From: Eisenbergiella sp900555195
Lineage (GTDB): Bacteria; Bacillota; Clostridia; Lachnospirales; Lachnospiraceae
Length of the DNA: 47,286 nt
NCBI GenBank assembly: GCA_902492555.1
Contig: CABUMH010000018.1
Span: forward strand, 1 to 47,286
Direction: 5' to 3'
Shown: positions 6,934 through 15,225 of the stretch, piece after piece
Layout: every line of letters starts with the position of its first letter
Position numbering within the stretch: the stretch's first letter is position 1
The notes under the pieces: generated by a model
Seen by the model: only the letters and a program-made list of their open reading frames with translations
Database searches by the model: none
Told to the model about the DNA's origin: nothing
Translations under genes and position numbers: made by a program

Positions 6934-8329
6934 TACGCTGACCAGAAGAAAAGAGGAATTTGAGCCCCTTGTGCCGGGCGAGGTGAAGATGTATGTATGC
7001 GGCCCTACCGTATACAATCTGATCCATATCGGGAACGCCCGCCCCATGATCGTGTTTGACACGGTGCGGCGCTATTTTGAGCATAAGGGTTACCGCGTGA
7101 ATTATGTGAGCAATTTCACGGATGTGGATGACAAGATCATCAAGAAAGCCATCGAAGAGGGCGTGGATGCGCAGGAGATTTCCGAGCGGTATATTGCGGA
7201 ATGCAAGAAGGATATGGAGGCGCTGAACGTGCGTCCTGCAACCACCCATCCGCAGGCCACCCAGGAGATCTGCGGGATGCTGGAAATGATTCAGGAACTG
7301 ATTGACAAGGGACACGCCTATGTGGCGGCGGACGGCACCGTTTATTATCGGGTAAGGAGTTTCCGTGAGTACGGAAAGCTTTCCCATAAGAATCTGGATG
7401 ATCTGGAGGGCGGAAAGCGTTCCCTTCTGGTATCCGGAGAGGATCAGAAGGAAGATCCGCTTGATTTCGTGCTCTGGAAGCCGAAAAAGGACGGCGAGCC
7501 CTATTGGGAATCTCCCTGGTGCGACGGACGCCCGGGCTGGCATATTGAGTGCTCTGTGATGAGCAAGAAATATCTGGGTGAGGAAATCGATATCCATGCC
7601 GGCGGAGAGGATCTGGTATTCCCTCATCATGAGAATGAGATCGCCCAGTCAGAGGCGGCGAACGGAAAACCTTTTGCCAGATACTGGATGCACAACGCGT
7701 TCCTGAACATTGACAATAAGAAAATGAGCAAATCTGCGGGAAATTTCTTCACCGTGCGGGATATCACGGCGAAATACGATCCGCAGGTGGTGCGTTTCTT
7801 CATGCTCTCCGCCCATTACAGAAGCCCTCTGAACTTCAGCGCGGAACTGATGGAGGCGGCCGGAAGCAGTCTTGAGAGAATCCGCACGGCGGTTTCCAAC
7901 CTGAATTTCCTCCTGGAAAAGGCACAGGCAAAGGAATTGTCCGAAGAAGAGGCGGCCCTTCTGAAGGAAGCGGAAGGCTATACGGCCAAATTTGACGAGG
8001 CCATGGATGACGACTTCAACACGGCAGATGCCATCGCAGCCATCTTTGAACTGGTGAAGTTCGCCAATACCCATGCGGATGAGAACAGTTCCCCGGCATT
8101 CCTGCAGGGGCTGCTCGGCCAGATCAAGGAGCTTTCCGATGTGTGCGGCCTGATCGTGGAGAAGAAGGAAGAGATGCTTCCGGAGGAAGTGGAAGAATTG
8201 ATCGCCAAACGGCAGGCAGCCCGGAAGGAAAAGAACTTTGCCAGGGCCGATGAGATCAGGGCGCAGCTGCTGGAAAAAGGAATCGTTCTGGAGGATACCC
8301 GTGAGGGAGTAAAATGGAAGAGAGTATGA
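6920..8329 (+). CDS. cysS: Cysteinyl-tRNA synthetase
   Basis: Charges tRNA-Cys with cysteine in the cytoplasm. The 469 residues show the class I signatures HIGN (36-39) and KMSKS (268-272), and the zinc ligands Cys27 in Y-V-C-G-P-T, the Cys in H-I-E-C-S and H-H-E-N. Length is normal for the family. The start lies inside the 3' end of cysE, with GGAGATACAG as ribosome binding site, so translation is coupled to passage through the Cys-rich cysE tail. It overlaps mrnC by 16 bases. Confidence 0.98.
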   Translation: MKIYNTLTRRKEEFEPLVPGEVKMYVCGPTVYNLIHIGNARPMIVFDTVRRYFEHKGYRVNYVSNFTDVDDKIIKKAIEEGVDAQEISERYIAECKKDMEALNVRPATTHPQATQEICGMLEMIQELIDKGHAYVAADGTVYYRVRSFREYGKLSHKNLDDLEGGKRSLLVSGEDQKEDPLDFVLWKPKKDGEPYWESPWCDGRPGWHIECSVMSKKYLGEEIDIHAGGEDLVFPHHENEIAQSEAANGKPFARYWMHNAFLNIDNKKMSKSAGNFFTVRDITAKYDPQVVRFFMLSAHYRSPLNFSAELMEAAGSSLERIRTAVSNLNFLLEKAQAKELSEEEAALLKEAEGYTAKFDEAMDDDFNTADAIAAIFELVKFANTHADENSSPAFLQGLLGQIKELSDVCGLIVEKKEEMLPEEVEELIAKRQAARKEKNFARADEIRAQLLEKGIVLEDTREGVKWKRV

Positions 8330-8754
8330 ACCTGCTGGAAGGGATTAAAGAGGAATTTGATCTGGGGGAAGTAGATCTGGGGACCTACTCCCCCCTCACC
8401 TTTGCATTCATCGGGGACTGCATTTTTGATCTGGTCATCCGGACGATCGTGGTGGAGCGCCACAACGCTTCCCCGAACCGGCTGCACCAGGAGAAGAGCA
8501 GACTGGTGAAGGCCCGGACGCAGGCGGAGATGGCTATGATCCTACAGCCTTACCTGACGCCGGAAGAAGAGGCGATCTACAGGCGGGGAAGGAACGCAAA
8601 GTCCTACACGACGGCCAAGAACGCCTCTGTGACGGATTACAGAAAAGCCACTGGCCTGGAAGCCCTGTACGGCTATCTGTATCTGAAAGGAAGATTTGAA
8701 CGGATTTTGGAACTGATCCGGATATCATTGAACGAACTGGGGCTGTCGGTCTGA
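8314..8754 (+). CDS. mrnC: Mini-ribonuclease III
   Basis: A 146-residue protein consisting only of the RNase III catalytic domain, without a dsRNA-binding domain. Y-S-P-L-T-F-A-F-I-G-D (Asp35) corresponds to the conserved G-D signature and Y-G-Y-L-Y-L-K-G to the C-terminal motif. Mini-III processes the ends of 23S rRNA precursor in Bacillus. Its place between cysS and rlmB is the standard Firmicutes order. It overlaps cysS by 16 bases. Confidence 0.93.
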   Translation: MEESMNLLEGIKEEFDLGEVDLGTYSPLTFAFIGDCIFDLVIRTIVVERHNASPNRLHQEKSRLVKARTQAEMAMILQPYLTPEEEAIYRRGRNAKSYTTAKNASVTDYRKATGLEALYGYLYLKGRFERILELIRISLNELGLSV

Positions 8755-8847
8755 AGGGCCGTGCAGCCGTTCGGACGGGGCTGAATGCTTACGGCATCGG
8801 CAGATCTTGATTTTGTACGCGCGCAGGGCGCGCAGATGGGAGCGGAC

Positions 8848-9588
8848 ATGCGATATGAGGAAATGAGGATAGAAGGGCGGAACGCGGTAATAGAGGCCAT
8901 TCGTTCCGGAAGGCCGATCGACAGGCTGTATGTTTTGGAACGCTGCCAGGATGGCCCTTTGCTCACGATTAAGTCATTGGCGGCGAAAAAGAACGTGCCC
9001 GTTCAATATGTATCCGGGCAGCGCCTGAGACAGATGTCCGAAACGGGCAGGCATCAGGGCGTGATCGCCTATGCGGCGGCCTATGAATACGCGCAGGTGG
9101 AGGACATGCTTGCCCTGGCCGCATCCAGGAACGAAGCGCCTTTTCTGTTTCTGCTGGATAACATAGAGGATCCACACAATCTGGGGGCAATCATACGGAC
9201 GGCCAACCTGGCGGGTGCGCACGGCGTCATCATTCCGAAGAACCGGGCGGTGGGGCTGACGGCTACGGTGGCGCGCACTTCTGCAGGCGCGCTGAACTAC
9301 ACGCCGGTTGCCAGGGTGACGAACCTGGTGCAGACCATCAAAGCGCTGAAGGAAAAGGGGATGTGGTTTGTCTGTGCGGATATGGACGGCGAACGGATGT
9401 ATGATCTGAATCTGACCGGTTCTATCGGCCTGGTAATTGGAAATGAAGGAGAAGGCGTGGGGAGGCTGGTAAAGGAGGCCTGTGATTTCACCGCTGCAAT
9501 TCCTATGAAAGGGGAGATTGATTCTCTGAACGCTTCCGTGGCCGCCGGCGTTCTGGCCTATGAGATCGTCAGACAGCGGCTTGGATAA
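8848..9588 (+). CDS. rlmB: 23S rRNA (guanosine-2'-O)-methyltransferase RlmB
   Basis: A SpoU/TrmH-family SAM-dependent methyltransferase that modifies 23S rRNA. Residues 5-75 are the substrate-binding domain (I-E-G-R-N-A-V). The knotted methyltransferase domain follows with L-D-N-I-E-D-P-H-N-L-G-A-I-I-R-T, L-V-I-G-N-E-G-E-G-V and I-P-M-K-G-E-I-D-S-L-N-A-S. I chose ATG 8848 (246 residues) because GGGAG lies at 8838-8842. The frame is open to ATG 8785, which has no clear ribosome binding site and no family match. Together with the flanking genes it forms the typical Firmicutes cysS-mrnC-rlmB-sigH series, here without the yacP gene found in Bacillus. Confidence 0.93.
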   Translation: MRYEEMRIEGRNAVIEAIRSGRPIDRLYVLERCQDGPLLTIKSLAAKKNVPVQYVSGQRLRQMSETGRHQGVIAYAAAYEYAQVEDMLALAASRNEAPFLFLLDNIEDPHNLGAIIRTANLAGAHGVIIPKNRAVGLTATVARTSAGALNYTPVARVTNLVQTIKALKEKGMWFVCADMDGERMYDLNLTGSIGLVIGNEGEGVGRLVKEACDFTAAIPMKGEIDSLNASVAAGVLAYEIVRQRLG

Positions 9589-9601
9589 AAGGGGAGGCGC
9601 G

Positions 9602-10219
9602 ATGAAGGATTACAAAGAAAGCAGTGATGAAGAGCTGATCGTCCGTCTCCGTGAGGGGGAACGGGACATCACGGACTACATCTGCGACAAATACAAGGGA
9701 ATGGTGAAGGCGAAAGCCAAATCCATGTTCTTGTTGGGCGGGGAAGAGGACGATCTGATACAGGAAGGTATGATCGGACTGTTTAAAGCGGTGCGGGATT
9801 ATGACAGCGGCAGGGATGCCAGCTTTGCCACATTTGCGGATCTGTGCGTATCCAGACAGTTATACACCGCTGTCCAGGCGTCCAACCGGAAGAAGCACAT
9901 GCCGCTCAATACCTACATTTCCCTTTACAGCGGAATAGACGGGGAAGAGGGCGGAGAAGAAGCAAAGTTGATGAACGCGCTTCCTGCAGCGAGCGAGATG
10001 AGTCCGGAGGAACTTTTGATCGACCGGGAGAATGTGGAGGATCTGGAGCAGACCATAGAAAAAGAACTGAGCGGATTTGAAAAGCAGGTATTGGATCTCT
10101 ACATCACTGGCATGAGCTGCACGCAGATCGCCAGAGTGCTTGGGAGGGATGCGAAAAGCACGGACAATGCTCTGTGGCGCATCCGGAACAAGCTGAAGAA
10201 GGCGATCGGGAGAAGGTAA
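9602..10219 (+). CDS. sigH: RNA polymerase sigma factor SigH
   Basis: A 205-residue sigma-70-family factor. Region 2 contains D-D-L-I-Q-E-G-M-I-G-L-F-K-A-V-R-D-Y and region 4 ends with M-S-C-T-Q-I-A-R-V-L-G-R-D-A-K-S-T-D-N-A. The sequence and its place after rlmB identify SigH (Spo0H), which controls the transition to stationary phase and sporulation. The ATG at 9602 has GGGGAGG at 9591-9597. An upstream in-frame ATG at 9560 lies within rlmB and is rejected. The gene suggests a spore-forming lineage, but does not prove sporulation. Confidence 0.92.
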   Translation: MKDYKESSDEELIVRLREGERDITDYICDKYKGMVKAKAKSMFLLGGEEDDLIQEGMIGLFKAVRDYDSGRDASFATFADLCVSRQLYTAVQASNRKKHMPLNTYISLYSGIDGEEGGEEAKLMNALPAASEMSPEELLIDRENVEDLEQTIEKELSGFEKQVLDLYITGMSCTQIARVLGRDAKSTDNALWRIRNKLKKAIGRR

Positions 10220-10233
10220 GGGGATGGGATGCG

Positions 10234-11664
10234 ATGGAGAAAAAAGAGGACAAAGGAAATACGAAAAGTATGATTAAGCTGAATTTTGAAGAGATCGGTT
10301 CCAGAGAGGAAATGCAGAGGTATCTTGCGGACAAGCTTTCGATCCCTTCTTCGTCCGGCGAGTCGTTGGATAACATTTATGAGTTCCTGACCATGGCGGC
10401 GGGAAGGATTCACATCATCGTGGAGGGCCTTTCCAAGGGGCGGAAACGCCTGGGCAGTTATCTGGACGGGGTGCTGAAAACGCTTTCTGAGGCAGAGGCG
10501 GCTACGGAAGGACTGACGCTGGAGGTGCGGGAGCAGATGGATGCAAATAAAGAATGGCTGGACAATCCGGCCATGACGGAACAGTCCTGCGCGTTTAACC
10601 GCCCCGTTATGGTGAGCGGAATGGAGAAACCTGTCCCGCCTTCATCCCAGGAGGGGTTAATGTACCGGGCGGAAGGTAGGCCGTATATAAGGCTTCGCTT
10701 TGCCAATGCCATAGATGTGCAGATCCAGATCGGAAATATGCGCTATCCTTTCCTGGAAGCGGAAAAGGATACCTGGGTAGTGGATCTTCCGTTGGATCCG
10801 GGTTTCTATTATGTACATCTGTATGTGGATAATTGTCTGGTGCTCAGCCCCTATCTGCCCATCGGCTATGGCCACTGCAGGCCGGCCAACTATATAGAAG
10901 TGGGGCCGATGGAGGATTACTGCCTGATGCATCAGGTGGCGCATGGAACCATTCGTCACGAATATTTCTTTTCCACCGTCACGAACAGGATGGAAAGCTG
11001 CCTGTGCTATACGCCTCCCGGCTATGACGGCGGGACGGAAAGCTATCCGGTTCTGTATCTGCAGCATGGATTCGGGGAAAATGAACGCGGTTGGATCTGG
11101 CAGGGGAAGGTCAATCATATCCTGGATAATCTGCTTGCCGGGCAGCAGGCGGTTCCCATGCTGATCGTGATGGCCAACGGCATGGTCATGGAAGAGGGAG
11201 AAGACGGAGCAACCTGGCTGGCTCCACGCCTGTTCGTCAGGCAGCTTGTGGAGGACATCATCCCCTTCATAGAGAAAACCTATCGGGTAAAAAGCGGACG
11301 GGAGAACCGTGCGCTGGCCGGTCTTTCCATGGGTTCCATGCAGACGAGCATAACGGTGGGAAAGCATCCGGAACTCTTTGCCTGGGCCGGGCTTTTCAGC
11401 GGTTTCATGCATGACCTGACGGATGGCGAGCCGGACAATAGCCATCTTGAGACCATGAAGGCGCCGGACTTTAATGAAAACATGCACCTTTTCTTCCGGG
11501 CCATGGGCCGGCAGGATGAATTCTGGGATAAGTTTGCAGCGGATGATGTATTCTGCGATGAACACCACATCAACTGCGTGCGCAAAGAATATGAAGGCGG
11601 CCATGACTGGAACGTCTGGAGAAAATGCATCCGGGATTTCCTTTCGCTGGTATTTCAGAAATAA
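10234..11664 (+). CDS. Barstar-like domain fused to an esterase
   Basis: A 476-residue cytoplasmic protein with no signal peptide. Residues 13-97 resemble barstar, the barnase inhibitor: L-S-I-P then G-E-S-L-D-N-I-Y-E-F-L-T, with Asp46 and Glu50 at the positions of the barnase-binding Asp35 and Asp39. A linker follows, then an E-set/CBM48-like beta-sandwich (about 145-225), then an esterase D/feruloyl-esterase type alpha/beta hydrolase with nucleophile Ser365 in G-L-S-M-G-S and likely His457 in G-G-H-D-W. The gene lies 14 bases after sigH and probably belongs to that operon. The frame is open to 10174 inside sigH. ATG 10270 is another possible start. The fusion is seen directly. Its purpose is unknown. 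Confidence 0.85.
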   Translation: MEKKEDKGNTKSMIKLNFEEIGSREEMQRYLADKLSIPSSSGESLDNIYEFLTMAAGRIHIIVEGLSKGRKRLGSYLDGVLKTLSEAEAATEGLTLEVREQMDANKEWLDNPAMTEQSCAFNRPVMVSGMEKPVPPSSQEGLMYRAEGRPYIRLRFANAIDVQIQIGNMRYPFLEAEKDTWVVDLPLDPGFYYVHLYVDNCLVLSPYLPIGYGHCRPANYIEVGPMEDYCLMHQVAHGTIRHEYFFSTVTNRMESCLCYTPPGYDGGTESYPVLYLQHGFGENERGWIWQGKVNHILDNLLAGQQAVPMLIVMANGMVMEEGEDGATWLAPRLFVRQLVEDIIPFIEKTYRVKSGRENRALAGLSMGSMQTSITVGKHPELFAWAGLFSGFMHDLTDGEPDNSHLETMKAPDFNENMHLFFRAMGRQDEFWDKFAADDVFCDEHHINCVRKEYEGGHDWNVWRKCIRDFLSLVFQK

Positions 11665-11679
11665 TGTATCCAGGATGGG

Positions 11680-11777
11680 CAGCGGCGGCGGGCCGCCTGG
11701 CACTGTAGCGTTCAGCCCGCCTTGCCGGAAGGCGCCAGGCATGCCCCCTCTTTCAGCCCGCCTGGGCGCCTTCCGGC
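11680..11777. repeat. GC-rich palindromic intergenic repeat
   Basis: A 13-bp perfect inverted repeat GCCGGAAGGCGCC (11724-11736) pairs with 11765-11777 and extends inward by AGGC/GCCT. The direct repeat TTCAGCCCGCC occurs at both arms. A smaller GGCGG/CCGCC dyad lies at about 11685-11698. No T-run follows immediately, though the DNA becomes AT-rich after 11790. It may be a REP-like element or help end the sigH operon transcript. Confidence 0.6.
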
Positions 11778-11837
11778 TGACGGTCTGAGACATTATTCAA
11801 TACTATAAAAAAGTTGTAAAAAAATACCCTCATAGTC

Positions 11838-11866
11838 TTGGCGTATATCCTTCCTCCATATATAAT
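11838..11866 (+). promoter_or_regulatory. Promoter of the 11919 hypothetical gene
   Basis: TTGGCG (11838-11843) and a perfect TATAAT (11861-11866) with a 17-bp spacer. Transcription would start near 11873, which rules out the upstream in-frame starts at 11838 and 11868. Confidence 0.7.
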
Positions 11867-11918
11867 GGATGCAAAAGGAAGGAGCAGGCATAGGATAAAG
11901 GGCCTGAAGAGGGAGTTT

Positions 11919-12260
11919 ATGGAAAATGGGCTGAGAGAGGAACAGGAAAAGGCGGTCGATGCGGTCAAAAACTGCGATGTGCCGGAGGAAACCGGCGCAA
12001 GGCTGTGGAAGGTGATCGAACTGTACGCCGGGCAGCAGTTTTATACGAGCAAGAAGCTGCCGTTTACCTATACGGTGAAAGGAAGAGAACTTTTCTGCGA
12101 CCGGAAGGAAAAGTCCATCACCCTGGCCACCATCCTGCGCGCTTATGAGAAAATGAAAGCCGCCCAGGAGGCGGGGGAGCCGATCAGGGGGCCTAAACAG
12201 CTGTCGATGTTTGGGGCGCCTTACATATGGAGCATACTGAAAGGAACGGGGCTGATGTGA
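11919..12260 (+). CDS. Conserved hypothetical protein
   Basis: A 113-residue soluble protein of mixed helix and strand with no recognised domain. Notable stretches are A-G-Q-Q-F-Y-T-S-K-K-L-P-F-T-Y, reading like a small alpha/beta fold with a K-G-R-E-L-F-C-D turn, and a C-terminal L-S-M-F-G-A-P-Y. The start at 11919 follows GAGGGAG (11906-11913) and lies after the promoter. The gene is a single unit with its own promoter and terminator. No function is proposed. Confidence 0.65.
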   Translation: MENGLREEQEKAVDAVKNCDVPEETGARLWKVIELYAGQQFYTSKKLPFTYTVKGRELFCDRKEKSITLATILRAYEKMKAAQEAGEPIRGPKQLSMFGAPYIWSILKGTGLM

Positions 12261-12276
12261 TGCCCCGTTCCTTTTT
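12243..12276 (+). terminator. Terminator overlapping the stop codon
   Basis: GGAACGGGGC (12243-12252) pairs perfectly with GCCCCGTTCC (12262-12271), followed by TTTTT. The stop codon of the hypothetical gene lies in the loop. Confidence 0.9.
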
Positions 12277-12394
12277 GAGGGGGCGTGTAGATTGGATGGC
12301 AGCCAGACAGTCAGAGAAAGTTCAAGACCGGGAAAGTACTTGACTTTTTCTGGAGGGTTTCTATATGTATATCAGAAACTATGACAGGGAGAAT

Positions 12395-12434
12395 CTGTTT
12401 TTGCATATTTTTGTTATCCTGTATTCTTTATAAT
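12395..12434 (+). promoter_or_regulatory. Promoter with the locus motif, site 1 (esterase unit)
   Basis: CTG at 12395, GCATAT at 12403, second CTG at 12419 and TATAAT at 12429-12434. The same elements occur with identical spacing at 15141, 19983 and partly at 24858. There is no good -35 box, as expected for an AraC-type activated promoter. A separate TTGACT (12340) with TATATG (12362) lies just upstream and may be a second, weaker promoter. Confidence 0.6.
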
Positions 12435-12491
12435 GAGGATGTTCGGACAGTCTGATGGGATTTTAGCAGCAATATCGGCATGGAGGGAAGG

Positions 12492-13457
12492 ATGTTTCGT
12501 TTAAGCAAATTAGTCGGAGAGGAAACCCACGTTGGAGAGGAATACAGGACAGATTGGGATGCCCAGGGGATTGACTTTTATGAAGACGTAGCCTATGGGA
12601 TGGGAGGAAACCATCCCATGTATCTGGATCTGATGATTCCACGGAAAAAGGCAGGAGAGAAAAGCCCCGCGGTCATTTGGGTTCACGGAGGAGGCTGGAG
12701 CATAAAGGAACTGACAAAAAAGTACCGTCCGGTAAACGCGCTGGTTCAGGCCTGCCGGATGGGATTTGTCTGTGCTAGTATAGACTATCGCCTGGTAACG
12801 GAAGCGCCGTTTCCGGCCCCCATAGAAGATTGCAAATGCGCCGTCCGCTTCCTAAAGGCACATGCGAAGGAACTTGGAATTGAACCGGACTGTATTGGGA
12901 TTTGGGGAGAATCAGCCGGAGGACAGCTCGCAGCCCTGACAGGGGCTTCTTATGGGAATCCCCGCCTGGAAGGGAAAGGAGGATGGGAGAAATACGACAG
13001 CCGGGTAAAGGCGGTATGCGACTGGTATTGCGGCGGAGATATGACGCATATGGGAGCGTATGCCTGTCCGGAGGTGCAGGAGAGGGCCAGGCAGCTTGGA
13101 ATCCGGCTGACGCTGATGCCGTGGCAAAAGAAAGGCGGAGACGGACATAAAAACGAAGAACAGGAAAAAATTTTTATACAGATGTTTGGAAGGCCCGGAA
13201 AAGAAGCGCCGCAGCTTTCCATGGATATCAGTCCGATCTTTTATGTGGCGCAGGATCAGCCGGCGTATCTTTTGATGCATGGGGATTCCGACCAGGCGGT
13301 TTCGCCGGAATTTTCCTATAACTATTATGACGCGCTGCTGAAATATGGACATGACGCGACTTTTGTGCTGGTTCCCGGGCAGGGGCATGGTTTTTTCAAG
13401 GGCCAGGGTTATTATGATATTGTGCTTGATTTTTTTAAAAGAAAGCTGGTTTTGTAG
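12492..13457 (+). CDS. Alpha/beta hydrolase, BD-FAE/hormone-sensitive-lipase type
   Basis: A 321-residue serine hydrolase without a signal peptide. It carries the oxyanion-hole motif V-H-G-G-G-W at about 56-61, the nucleophile Ser141 in G-E-S-A-G-G, an acid in H-G-D-S-D-Q-A-V and His in G-Q-G-H-G-F-F. This layout is typical of bifunctional acetyl/feruloyl esterases and related carboxylesterases. The ATG at 12492 has GGAGGG at 12482-12487; the ATG at 12480 has none. It is the first gene of a unit with the next esterase (31-bp gap) and is controlled by the shared promoter motif. The substrate is probably an acyl group on an imported glycoside. Confidence 0.88.
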   Translation: MFRLSKLVGEETHVGEEYRTDWDAQGIDFYEDVAYGMGGNHPMYLDLMIPRKKAGEKSPAVIWVHGGGWSIKELTKKYRPVNALVQACRMGFVCASIDYRLVTEAPFPAPIEDCKCAVRFLKAHAKELGIEPDCIGIWGESAGGQLAALTGASYGNPRLEGKGGWEKYDSRVKAVCDWYCGGDMTHMGAYACPEVQERARQLGIRLTLMPWQKKGGDGHKNEEQEKIFIQMFGRPGKEAPQLSMDISPIFYVAQDQPAYLLMHGDSDQAVSPEFSYNYYDALLKYGHDATFVLVPGQGHGFFKGQGYYDIVLDFFKRKLVL

Positions 13458-13488
13458 CAGATAACAGGAATTGGGGAAAGGAGAAGGT

Positions 13489-15024
13489 ATGGAAAATTTG
13501 CAGGTAATTGTGGAAAATGGGAAACTGCAGGGGGTTCATGGATGGGATCCGCGGGTCGCCGTATTCAGAGGGATTCCCTATGCCGCGCCTCCGATCGGAC
13601 AGCTGCGCTGGAGGGCTCCTATGCCCGCCGCTTCCTGGGAAGGGATCCGAATGGCAGATCAGTATGGCCCGATCGCATGTCAGCCGGTGCCGGGTAGCAA
13701 TCCGGAGGAATTCTGGACGAAAGAGATCCATCCGACAGGCATGGAATTCAAGATGAGCGAGGACTGCTTGTATCTGAACGTGTATACGACGGCGAGAAGG
13801 GGAGACGAAAAGATGCCGGTGCTGCTCTATATTCATGGAGGAGGATTCAAGGGCGGATATCCCTATGAGGTGGAGTTTGACTGGGAGCATATGGCGAAGA
13901 AGGGAATTGTGGTAGTTTCGATCGCTTACCGTCTGGGTGTGCTGGGCTTTCTCTCCCATCCCTGGCTTACTGCGGAAGCGCCGGATGAACCGAAGGGAAA
14001 TTACGGAACGATGGATCAGTTGGCGGCGTTAAAATGGGTGAAGCGCAATATCTCCGCCTTCGGCGGCGATCCGGAACGGATTACGATCGCTGGCCAGTCG
14101 GCGGGAGCCATGAGCGTCCAGAACCTGATGACGTCTCCTATGGCGGACGGGCTGATCGGCGGAGCGATTATCGAAAGCAGCGTGACGGTGGCCTTTGCGG
14201 AAAAAAAAGACCGGAGACATCCGCTGGATAAGGCGGAAGCGACAGGAGCGCTTTTCTTTGAAAAGGCCGGAATTAAAAGCCTGAAGGAAGCGAGAGAAAT
14301 ACCCGCCATGGAACTGGTAAGGCTGGAAGACGAGGTGCTAGGGGCAGGAATCCATTTTGAACCGGCGATTGACGGCAGGATCATTCGGGAGTCTAATTTT
14401 GACGCGTACAGAAACAACCATCATCAGAGAATCCCTGTCATAGCCGGGTATAACCGGGGAGAAGCCGAATCTTTCTCGAAGGTTTTTTCCGCAGCGGTGG
14501 AAACAGTGGAGGATTTCAGAGAATACGCGGCGGGCTTTGGGGACAAAGCGGAGGAATTCATGGCTTTATGCCAGGTAAAGGATGATGAGGACGTCAAAAA
14601 GCTGTTTTCCGGAAATGCGATGCTGGATTTGCCGGCAGGCGCAAGGCTGTTCGGTTATCTGCAGGATAGCCAGGAGCGGGAAATCTATCTGTATGAATTT
14701 AATGCGGACATTCCGGGTGAGGATCAGGCGGGAAGCTACCACGGAAGCGAGATGTGGTTTGCCTATGACAGCCTTGCAAGGTGCTGGAGGCCGTTTACCG
14801 GGAAGCACTATGACCTGGCCCGTCAGGTCAGTTCCTATTGGGCGAACTTTGTGAAGACGGGAAACCCAAACGGAAAGGACACGGCGGGAGAAGAACTTCC
14901 CGAATGGAAATCCTTTACTGCAGAAAACGAATTTGTGATGGAGTTTACGGACAGGCCCATGGAATCGGCGGTTAAGGCCGATCCGCTCATGAAGTTCCGG
15001 ATTGATTATACTTTGGGGAAATAA
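13489..15024 (+). CDS. Type-B carboxylesterase (first paralogue)
   Basis: A 511-residue carboxylesterase/lipase family protein (PF00135 type) with F-R-G-I-P-Y-A near the N-terminus, E-D-C-L-Y-L-N-V-Y, the oxyanion H-G-G-G-F, Ser204 in G-Q-S-A-G-A and His418 in S-Y-H-G-S-E-M-W. No signal peptide is present, so it should act in the cytoplasm on ester-linked groups. Start ATG 13489 follows AAAGGAG. A paralogue of nearly the same length lies at 30250-31803, at the other end of the locus, with Ser at the same position. A hairpin follows. Confidence 0.9.
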   Translation: MENLQVIVENGKLQGVHGWDPRVAVFRGIPYAAPPIGQLRWRAPMPAASWEGIRMADQYGPIACQPVPGSNPEEFWTKEIHPTGMEFKMSEDCLYLNVYTTARRGDEKMPVLLYIHGGGFKGGYPYEVEFDWEHMAKKGIVVVSIAYRLGVLGFLSHPWLTAEAPDEPKGNYGTMDQLAALKWVKRNISAFGGDPERITIAGQSAGAMSVQNLMTSPMADGLIGGAIIESSVTVAFAEKKDRRHPLDKAEATGALFFEKAGIKSLKEAREIPAMELVRLEDEVLGAGIHFEPAIDGRIIRESNFDAYRNNHHQRIPVIAGYNRGEAESFSKVFSAAVETVEDFREYAAGFGDKAEEFMALCQVKDDEDVKKLFSGNAMLDLPAGARLFGYLQDSQEREIYLYEFNADIPGEDQAGSYHGSEMWFAYDSLARCWRPFTGKHYDLARQVSSYWANFVKTGNPNGKDTAGEELPEWKSFTAENEFVMEFTDRPMESAVKADPLMKFRIDYTLGK

Positions 15025-15057
15025 GTGAAACAGAGCAGAAGAAAGAACAGACGCTGG

Positions 15058-15089
15058 GGCAGTGGTTCAGACGATCCTGAACCGCTGCC
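15058..15089 (+). terminator. Hairpin after the first esterase unit
   Basis: GGCAGTGGTTCAG (15058-15070) pairs perfectly but for one G-T with 15077-15089. The T-run after it is poor (TCAGGTGTT), so termination may be incomplete. Confidence 0.5.
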
Positions 15090-15140
15090 TCAGGTGTTAT
15101 GCGGATAAAAGAGGATATCAGAAAATGCAACAGCAAAAAT

Positions 15141-15180
15141 CGGTTTCCGCATATTCTTCCTTTCCTGTGTTGCTTACAAT
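15141..15180 (+). promoter_or_regulatory. Promoter with the locus motif, site 3 (MATE-kinase-regulator unit)
   Basis: CGG (for CTG) at 15141, GCATAT at 15149, CTG at 15165 and TACAAT at 15175-15180, with spacings identical to sites 1 and 2. The -10 begins 51 bp before the MATE start, the same distance as at site 2. Confidence 0.55.
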
Positions 15181-15225
15181 AAAAATATGATACATTCATT
15201 ATGGAACAGATAAAGGGGGCAGAAA

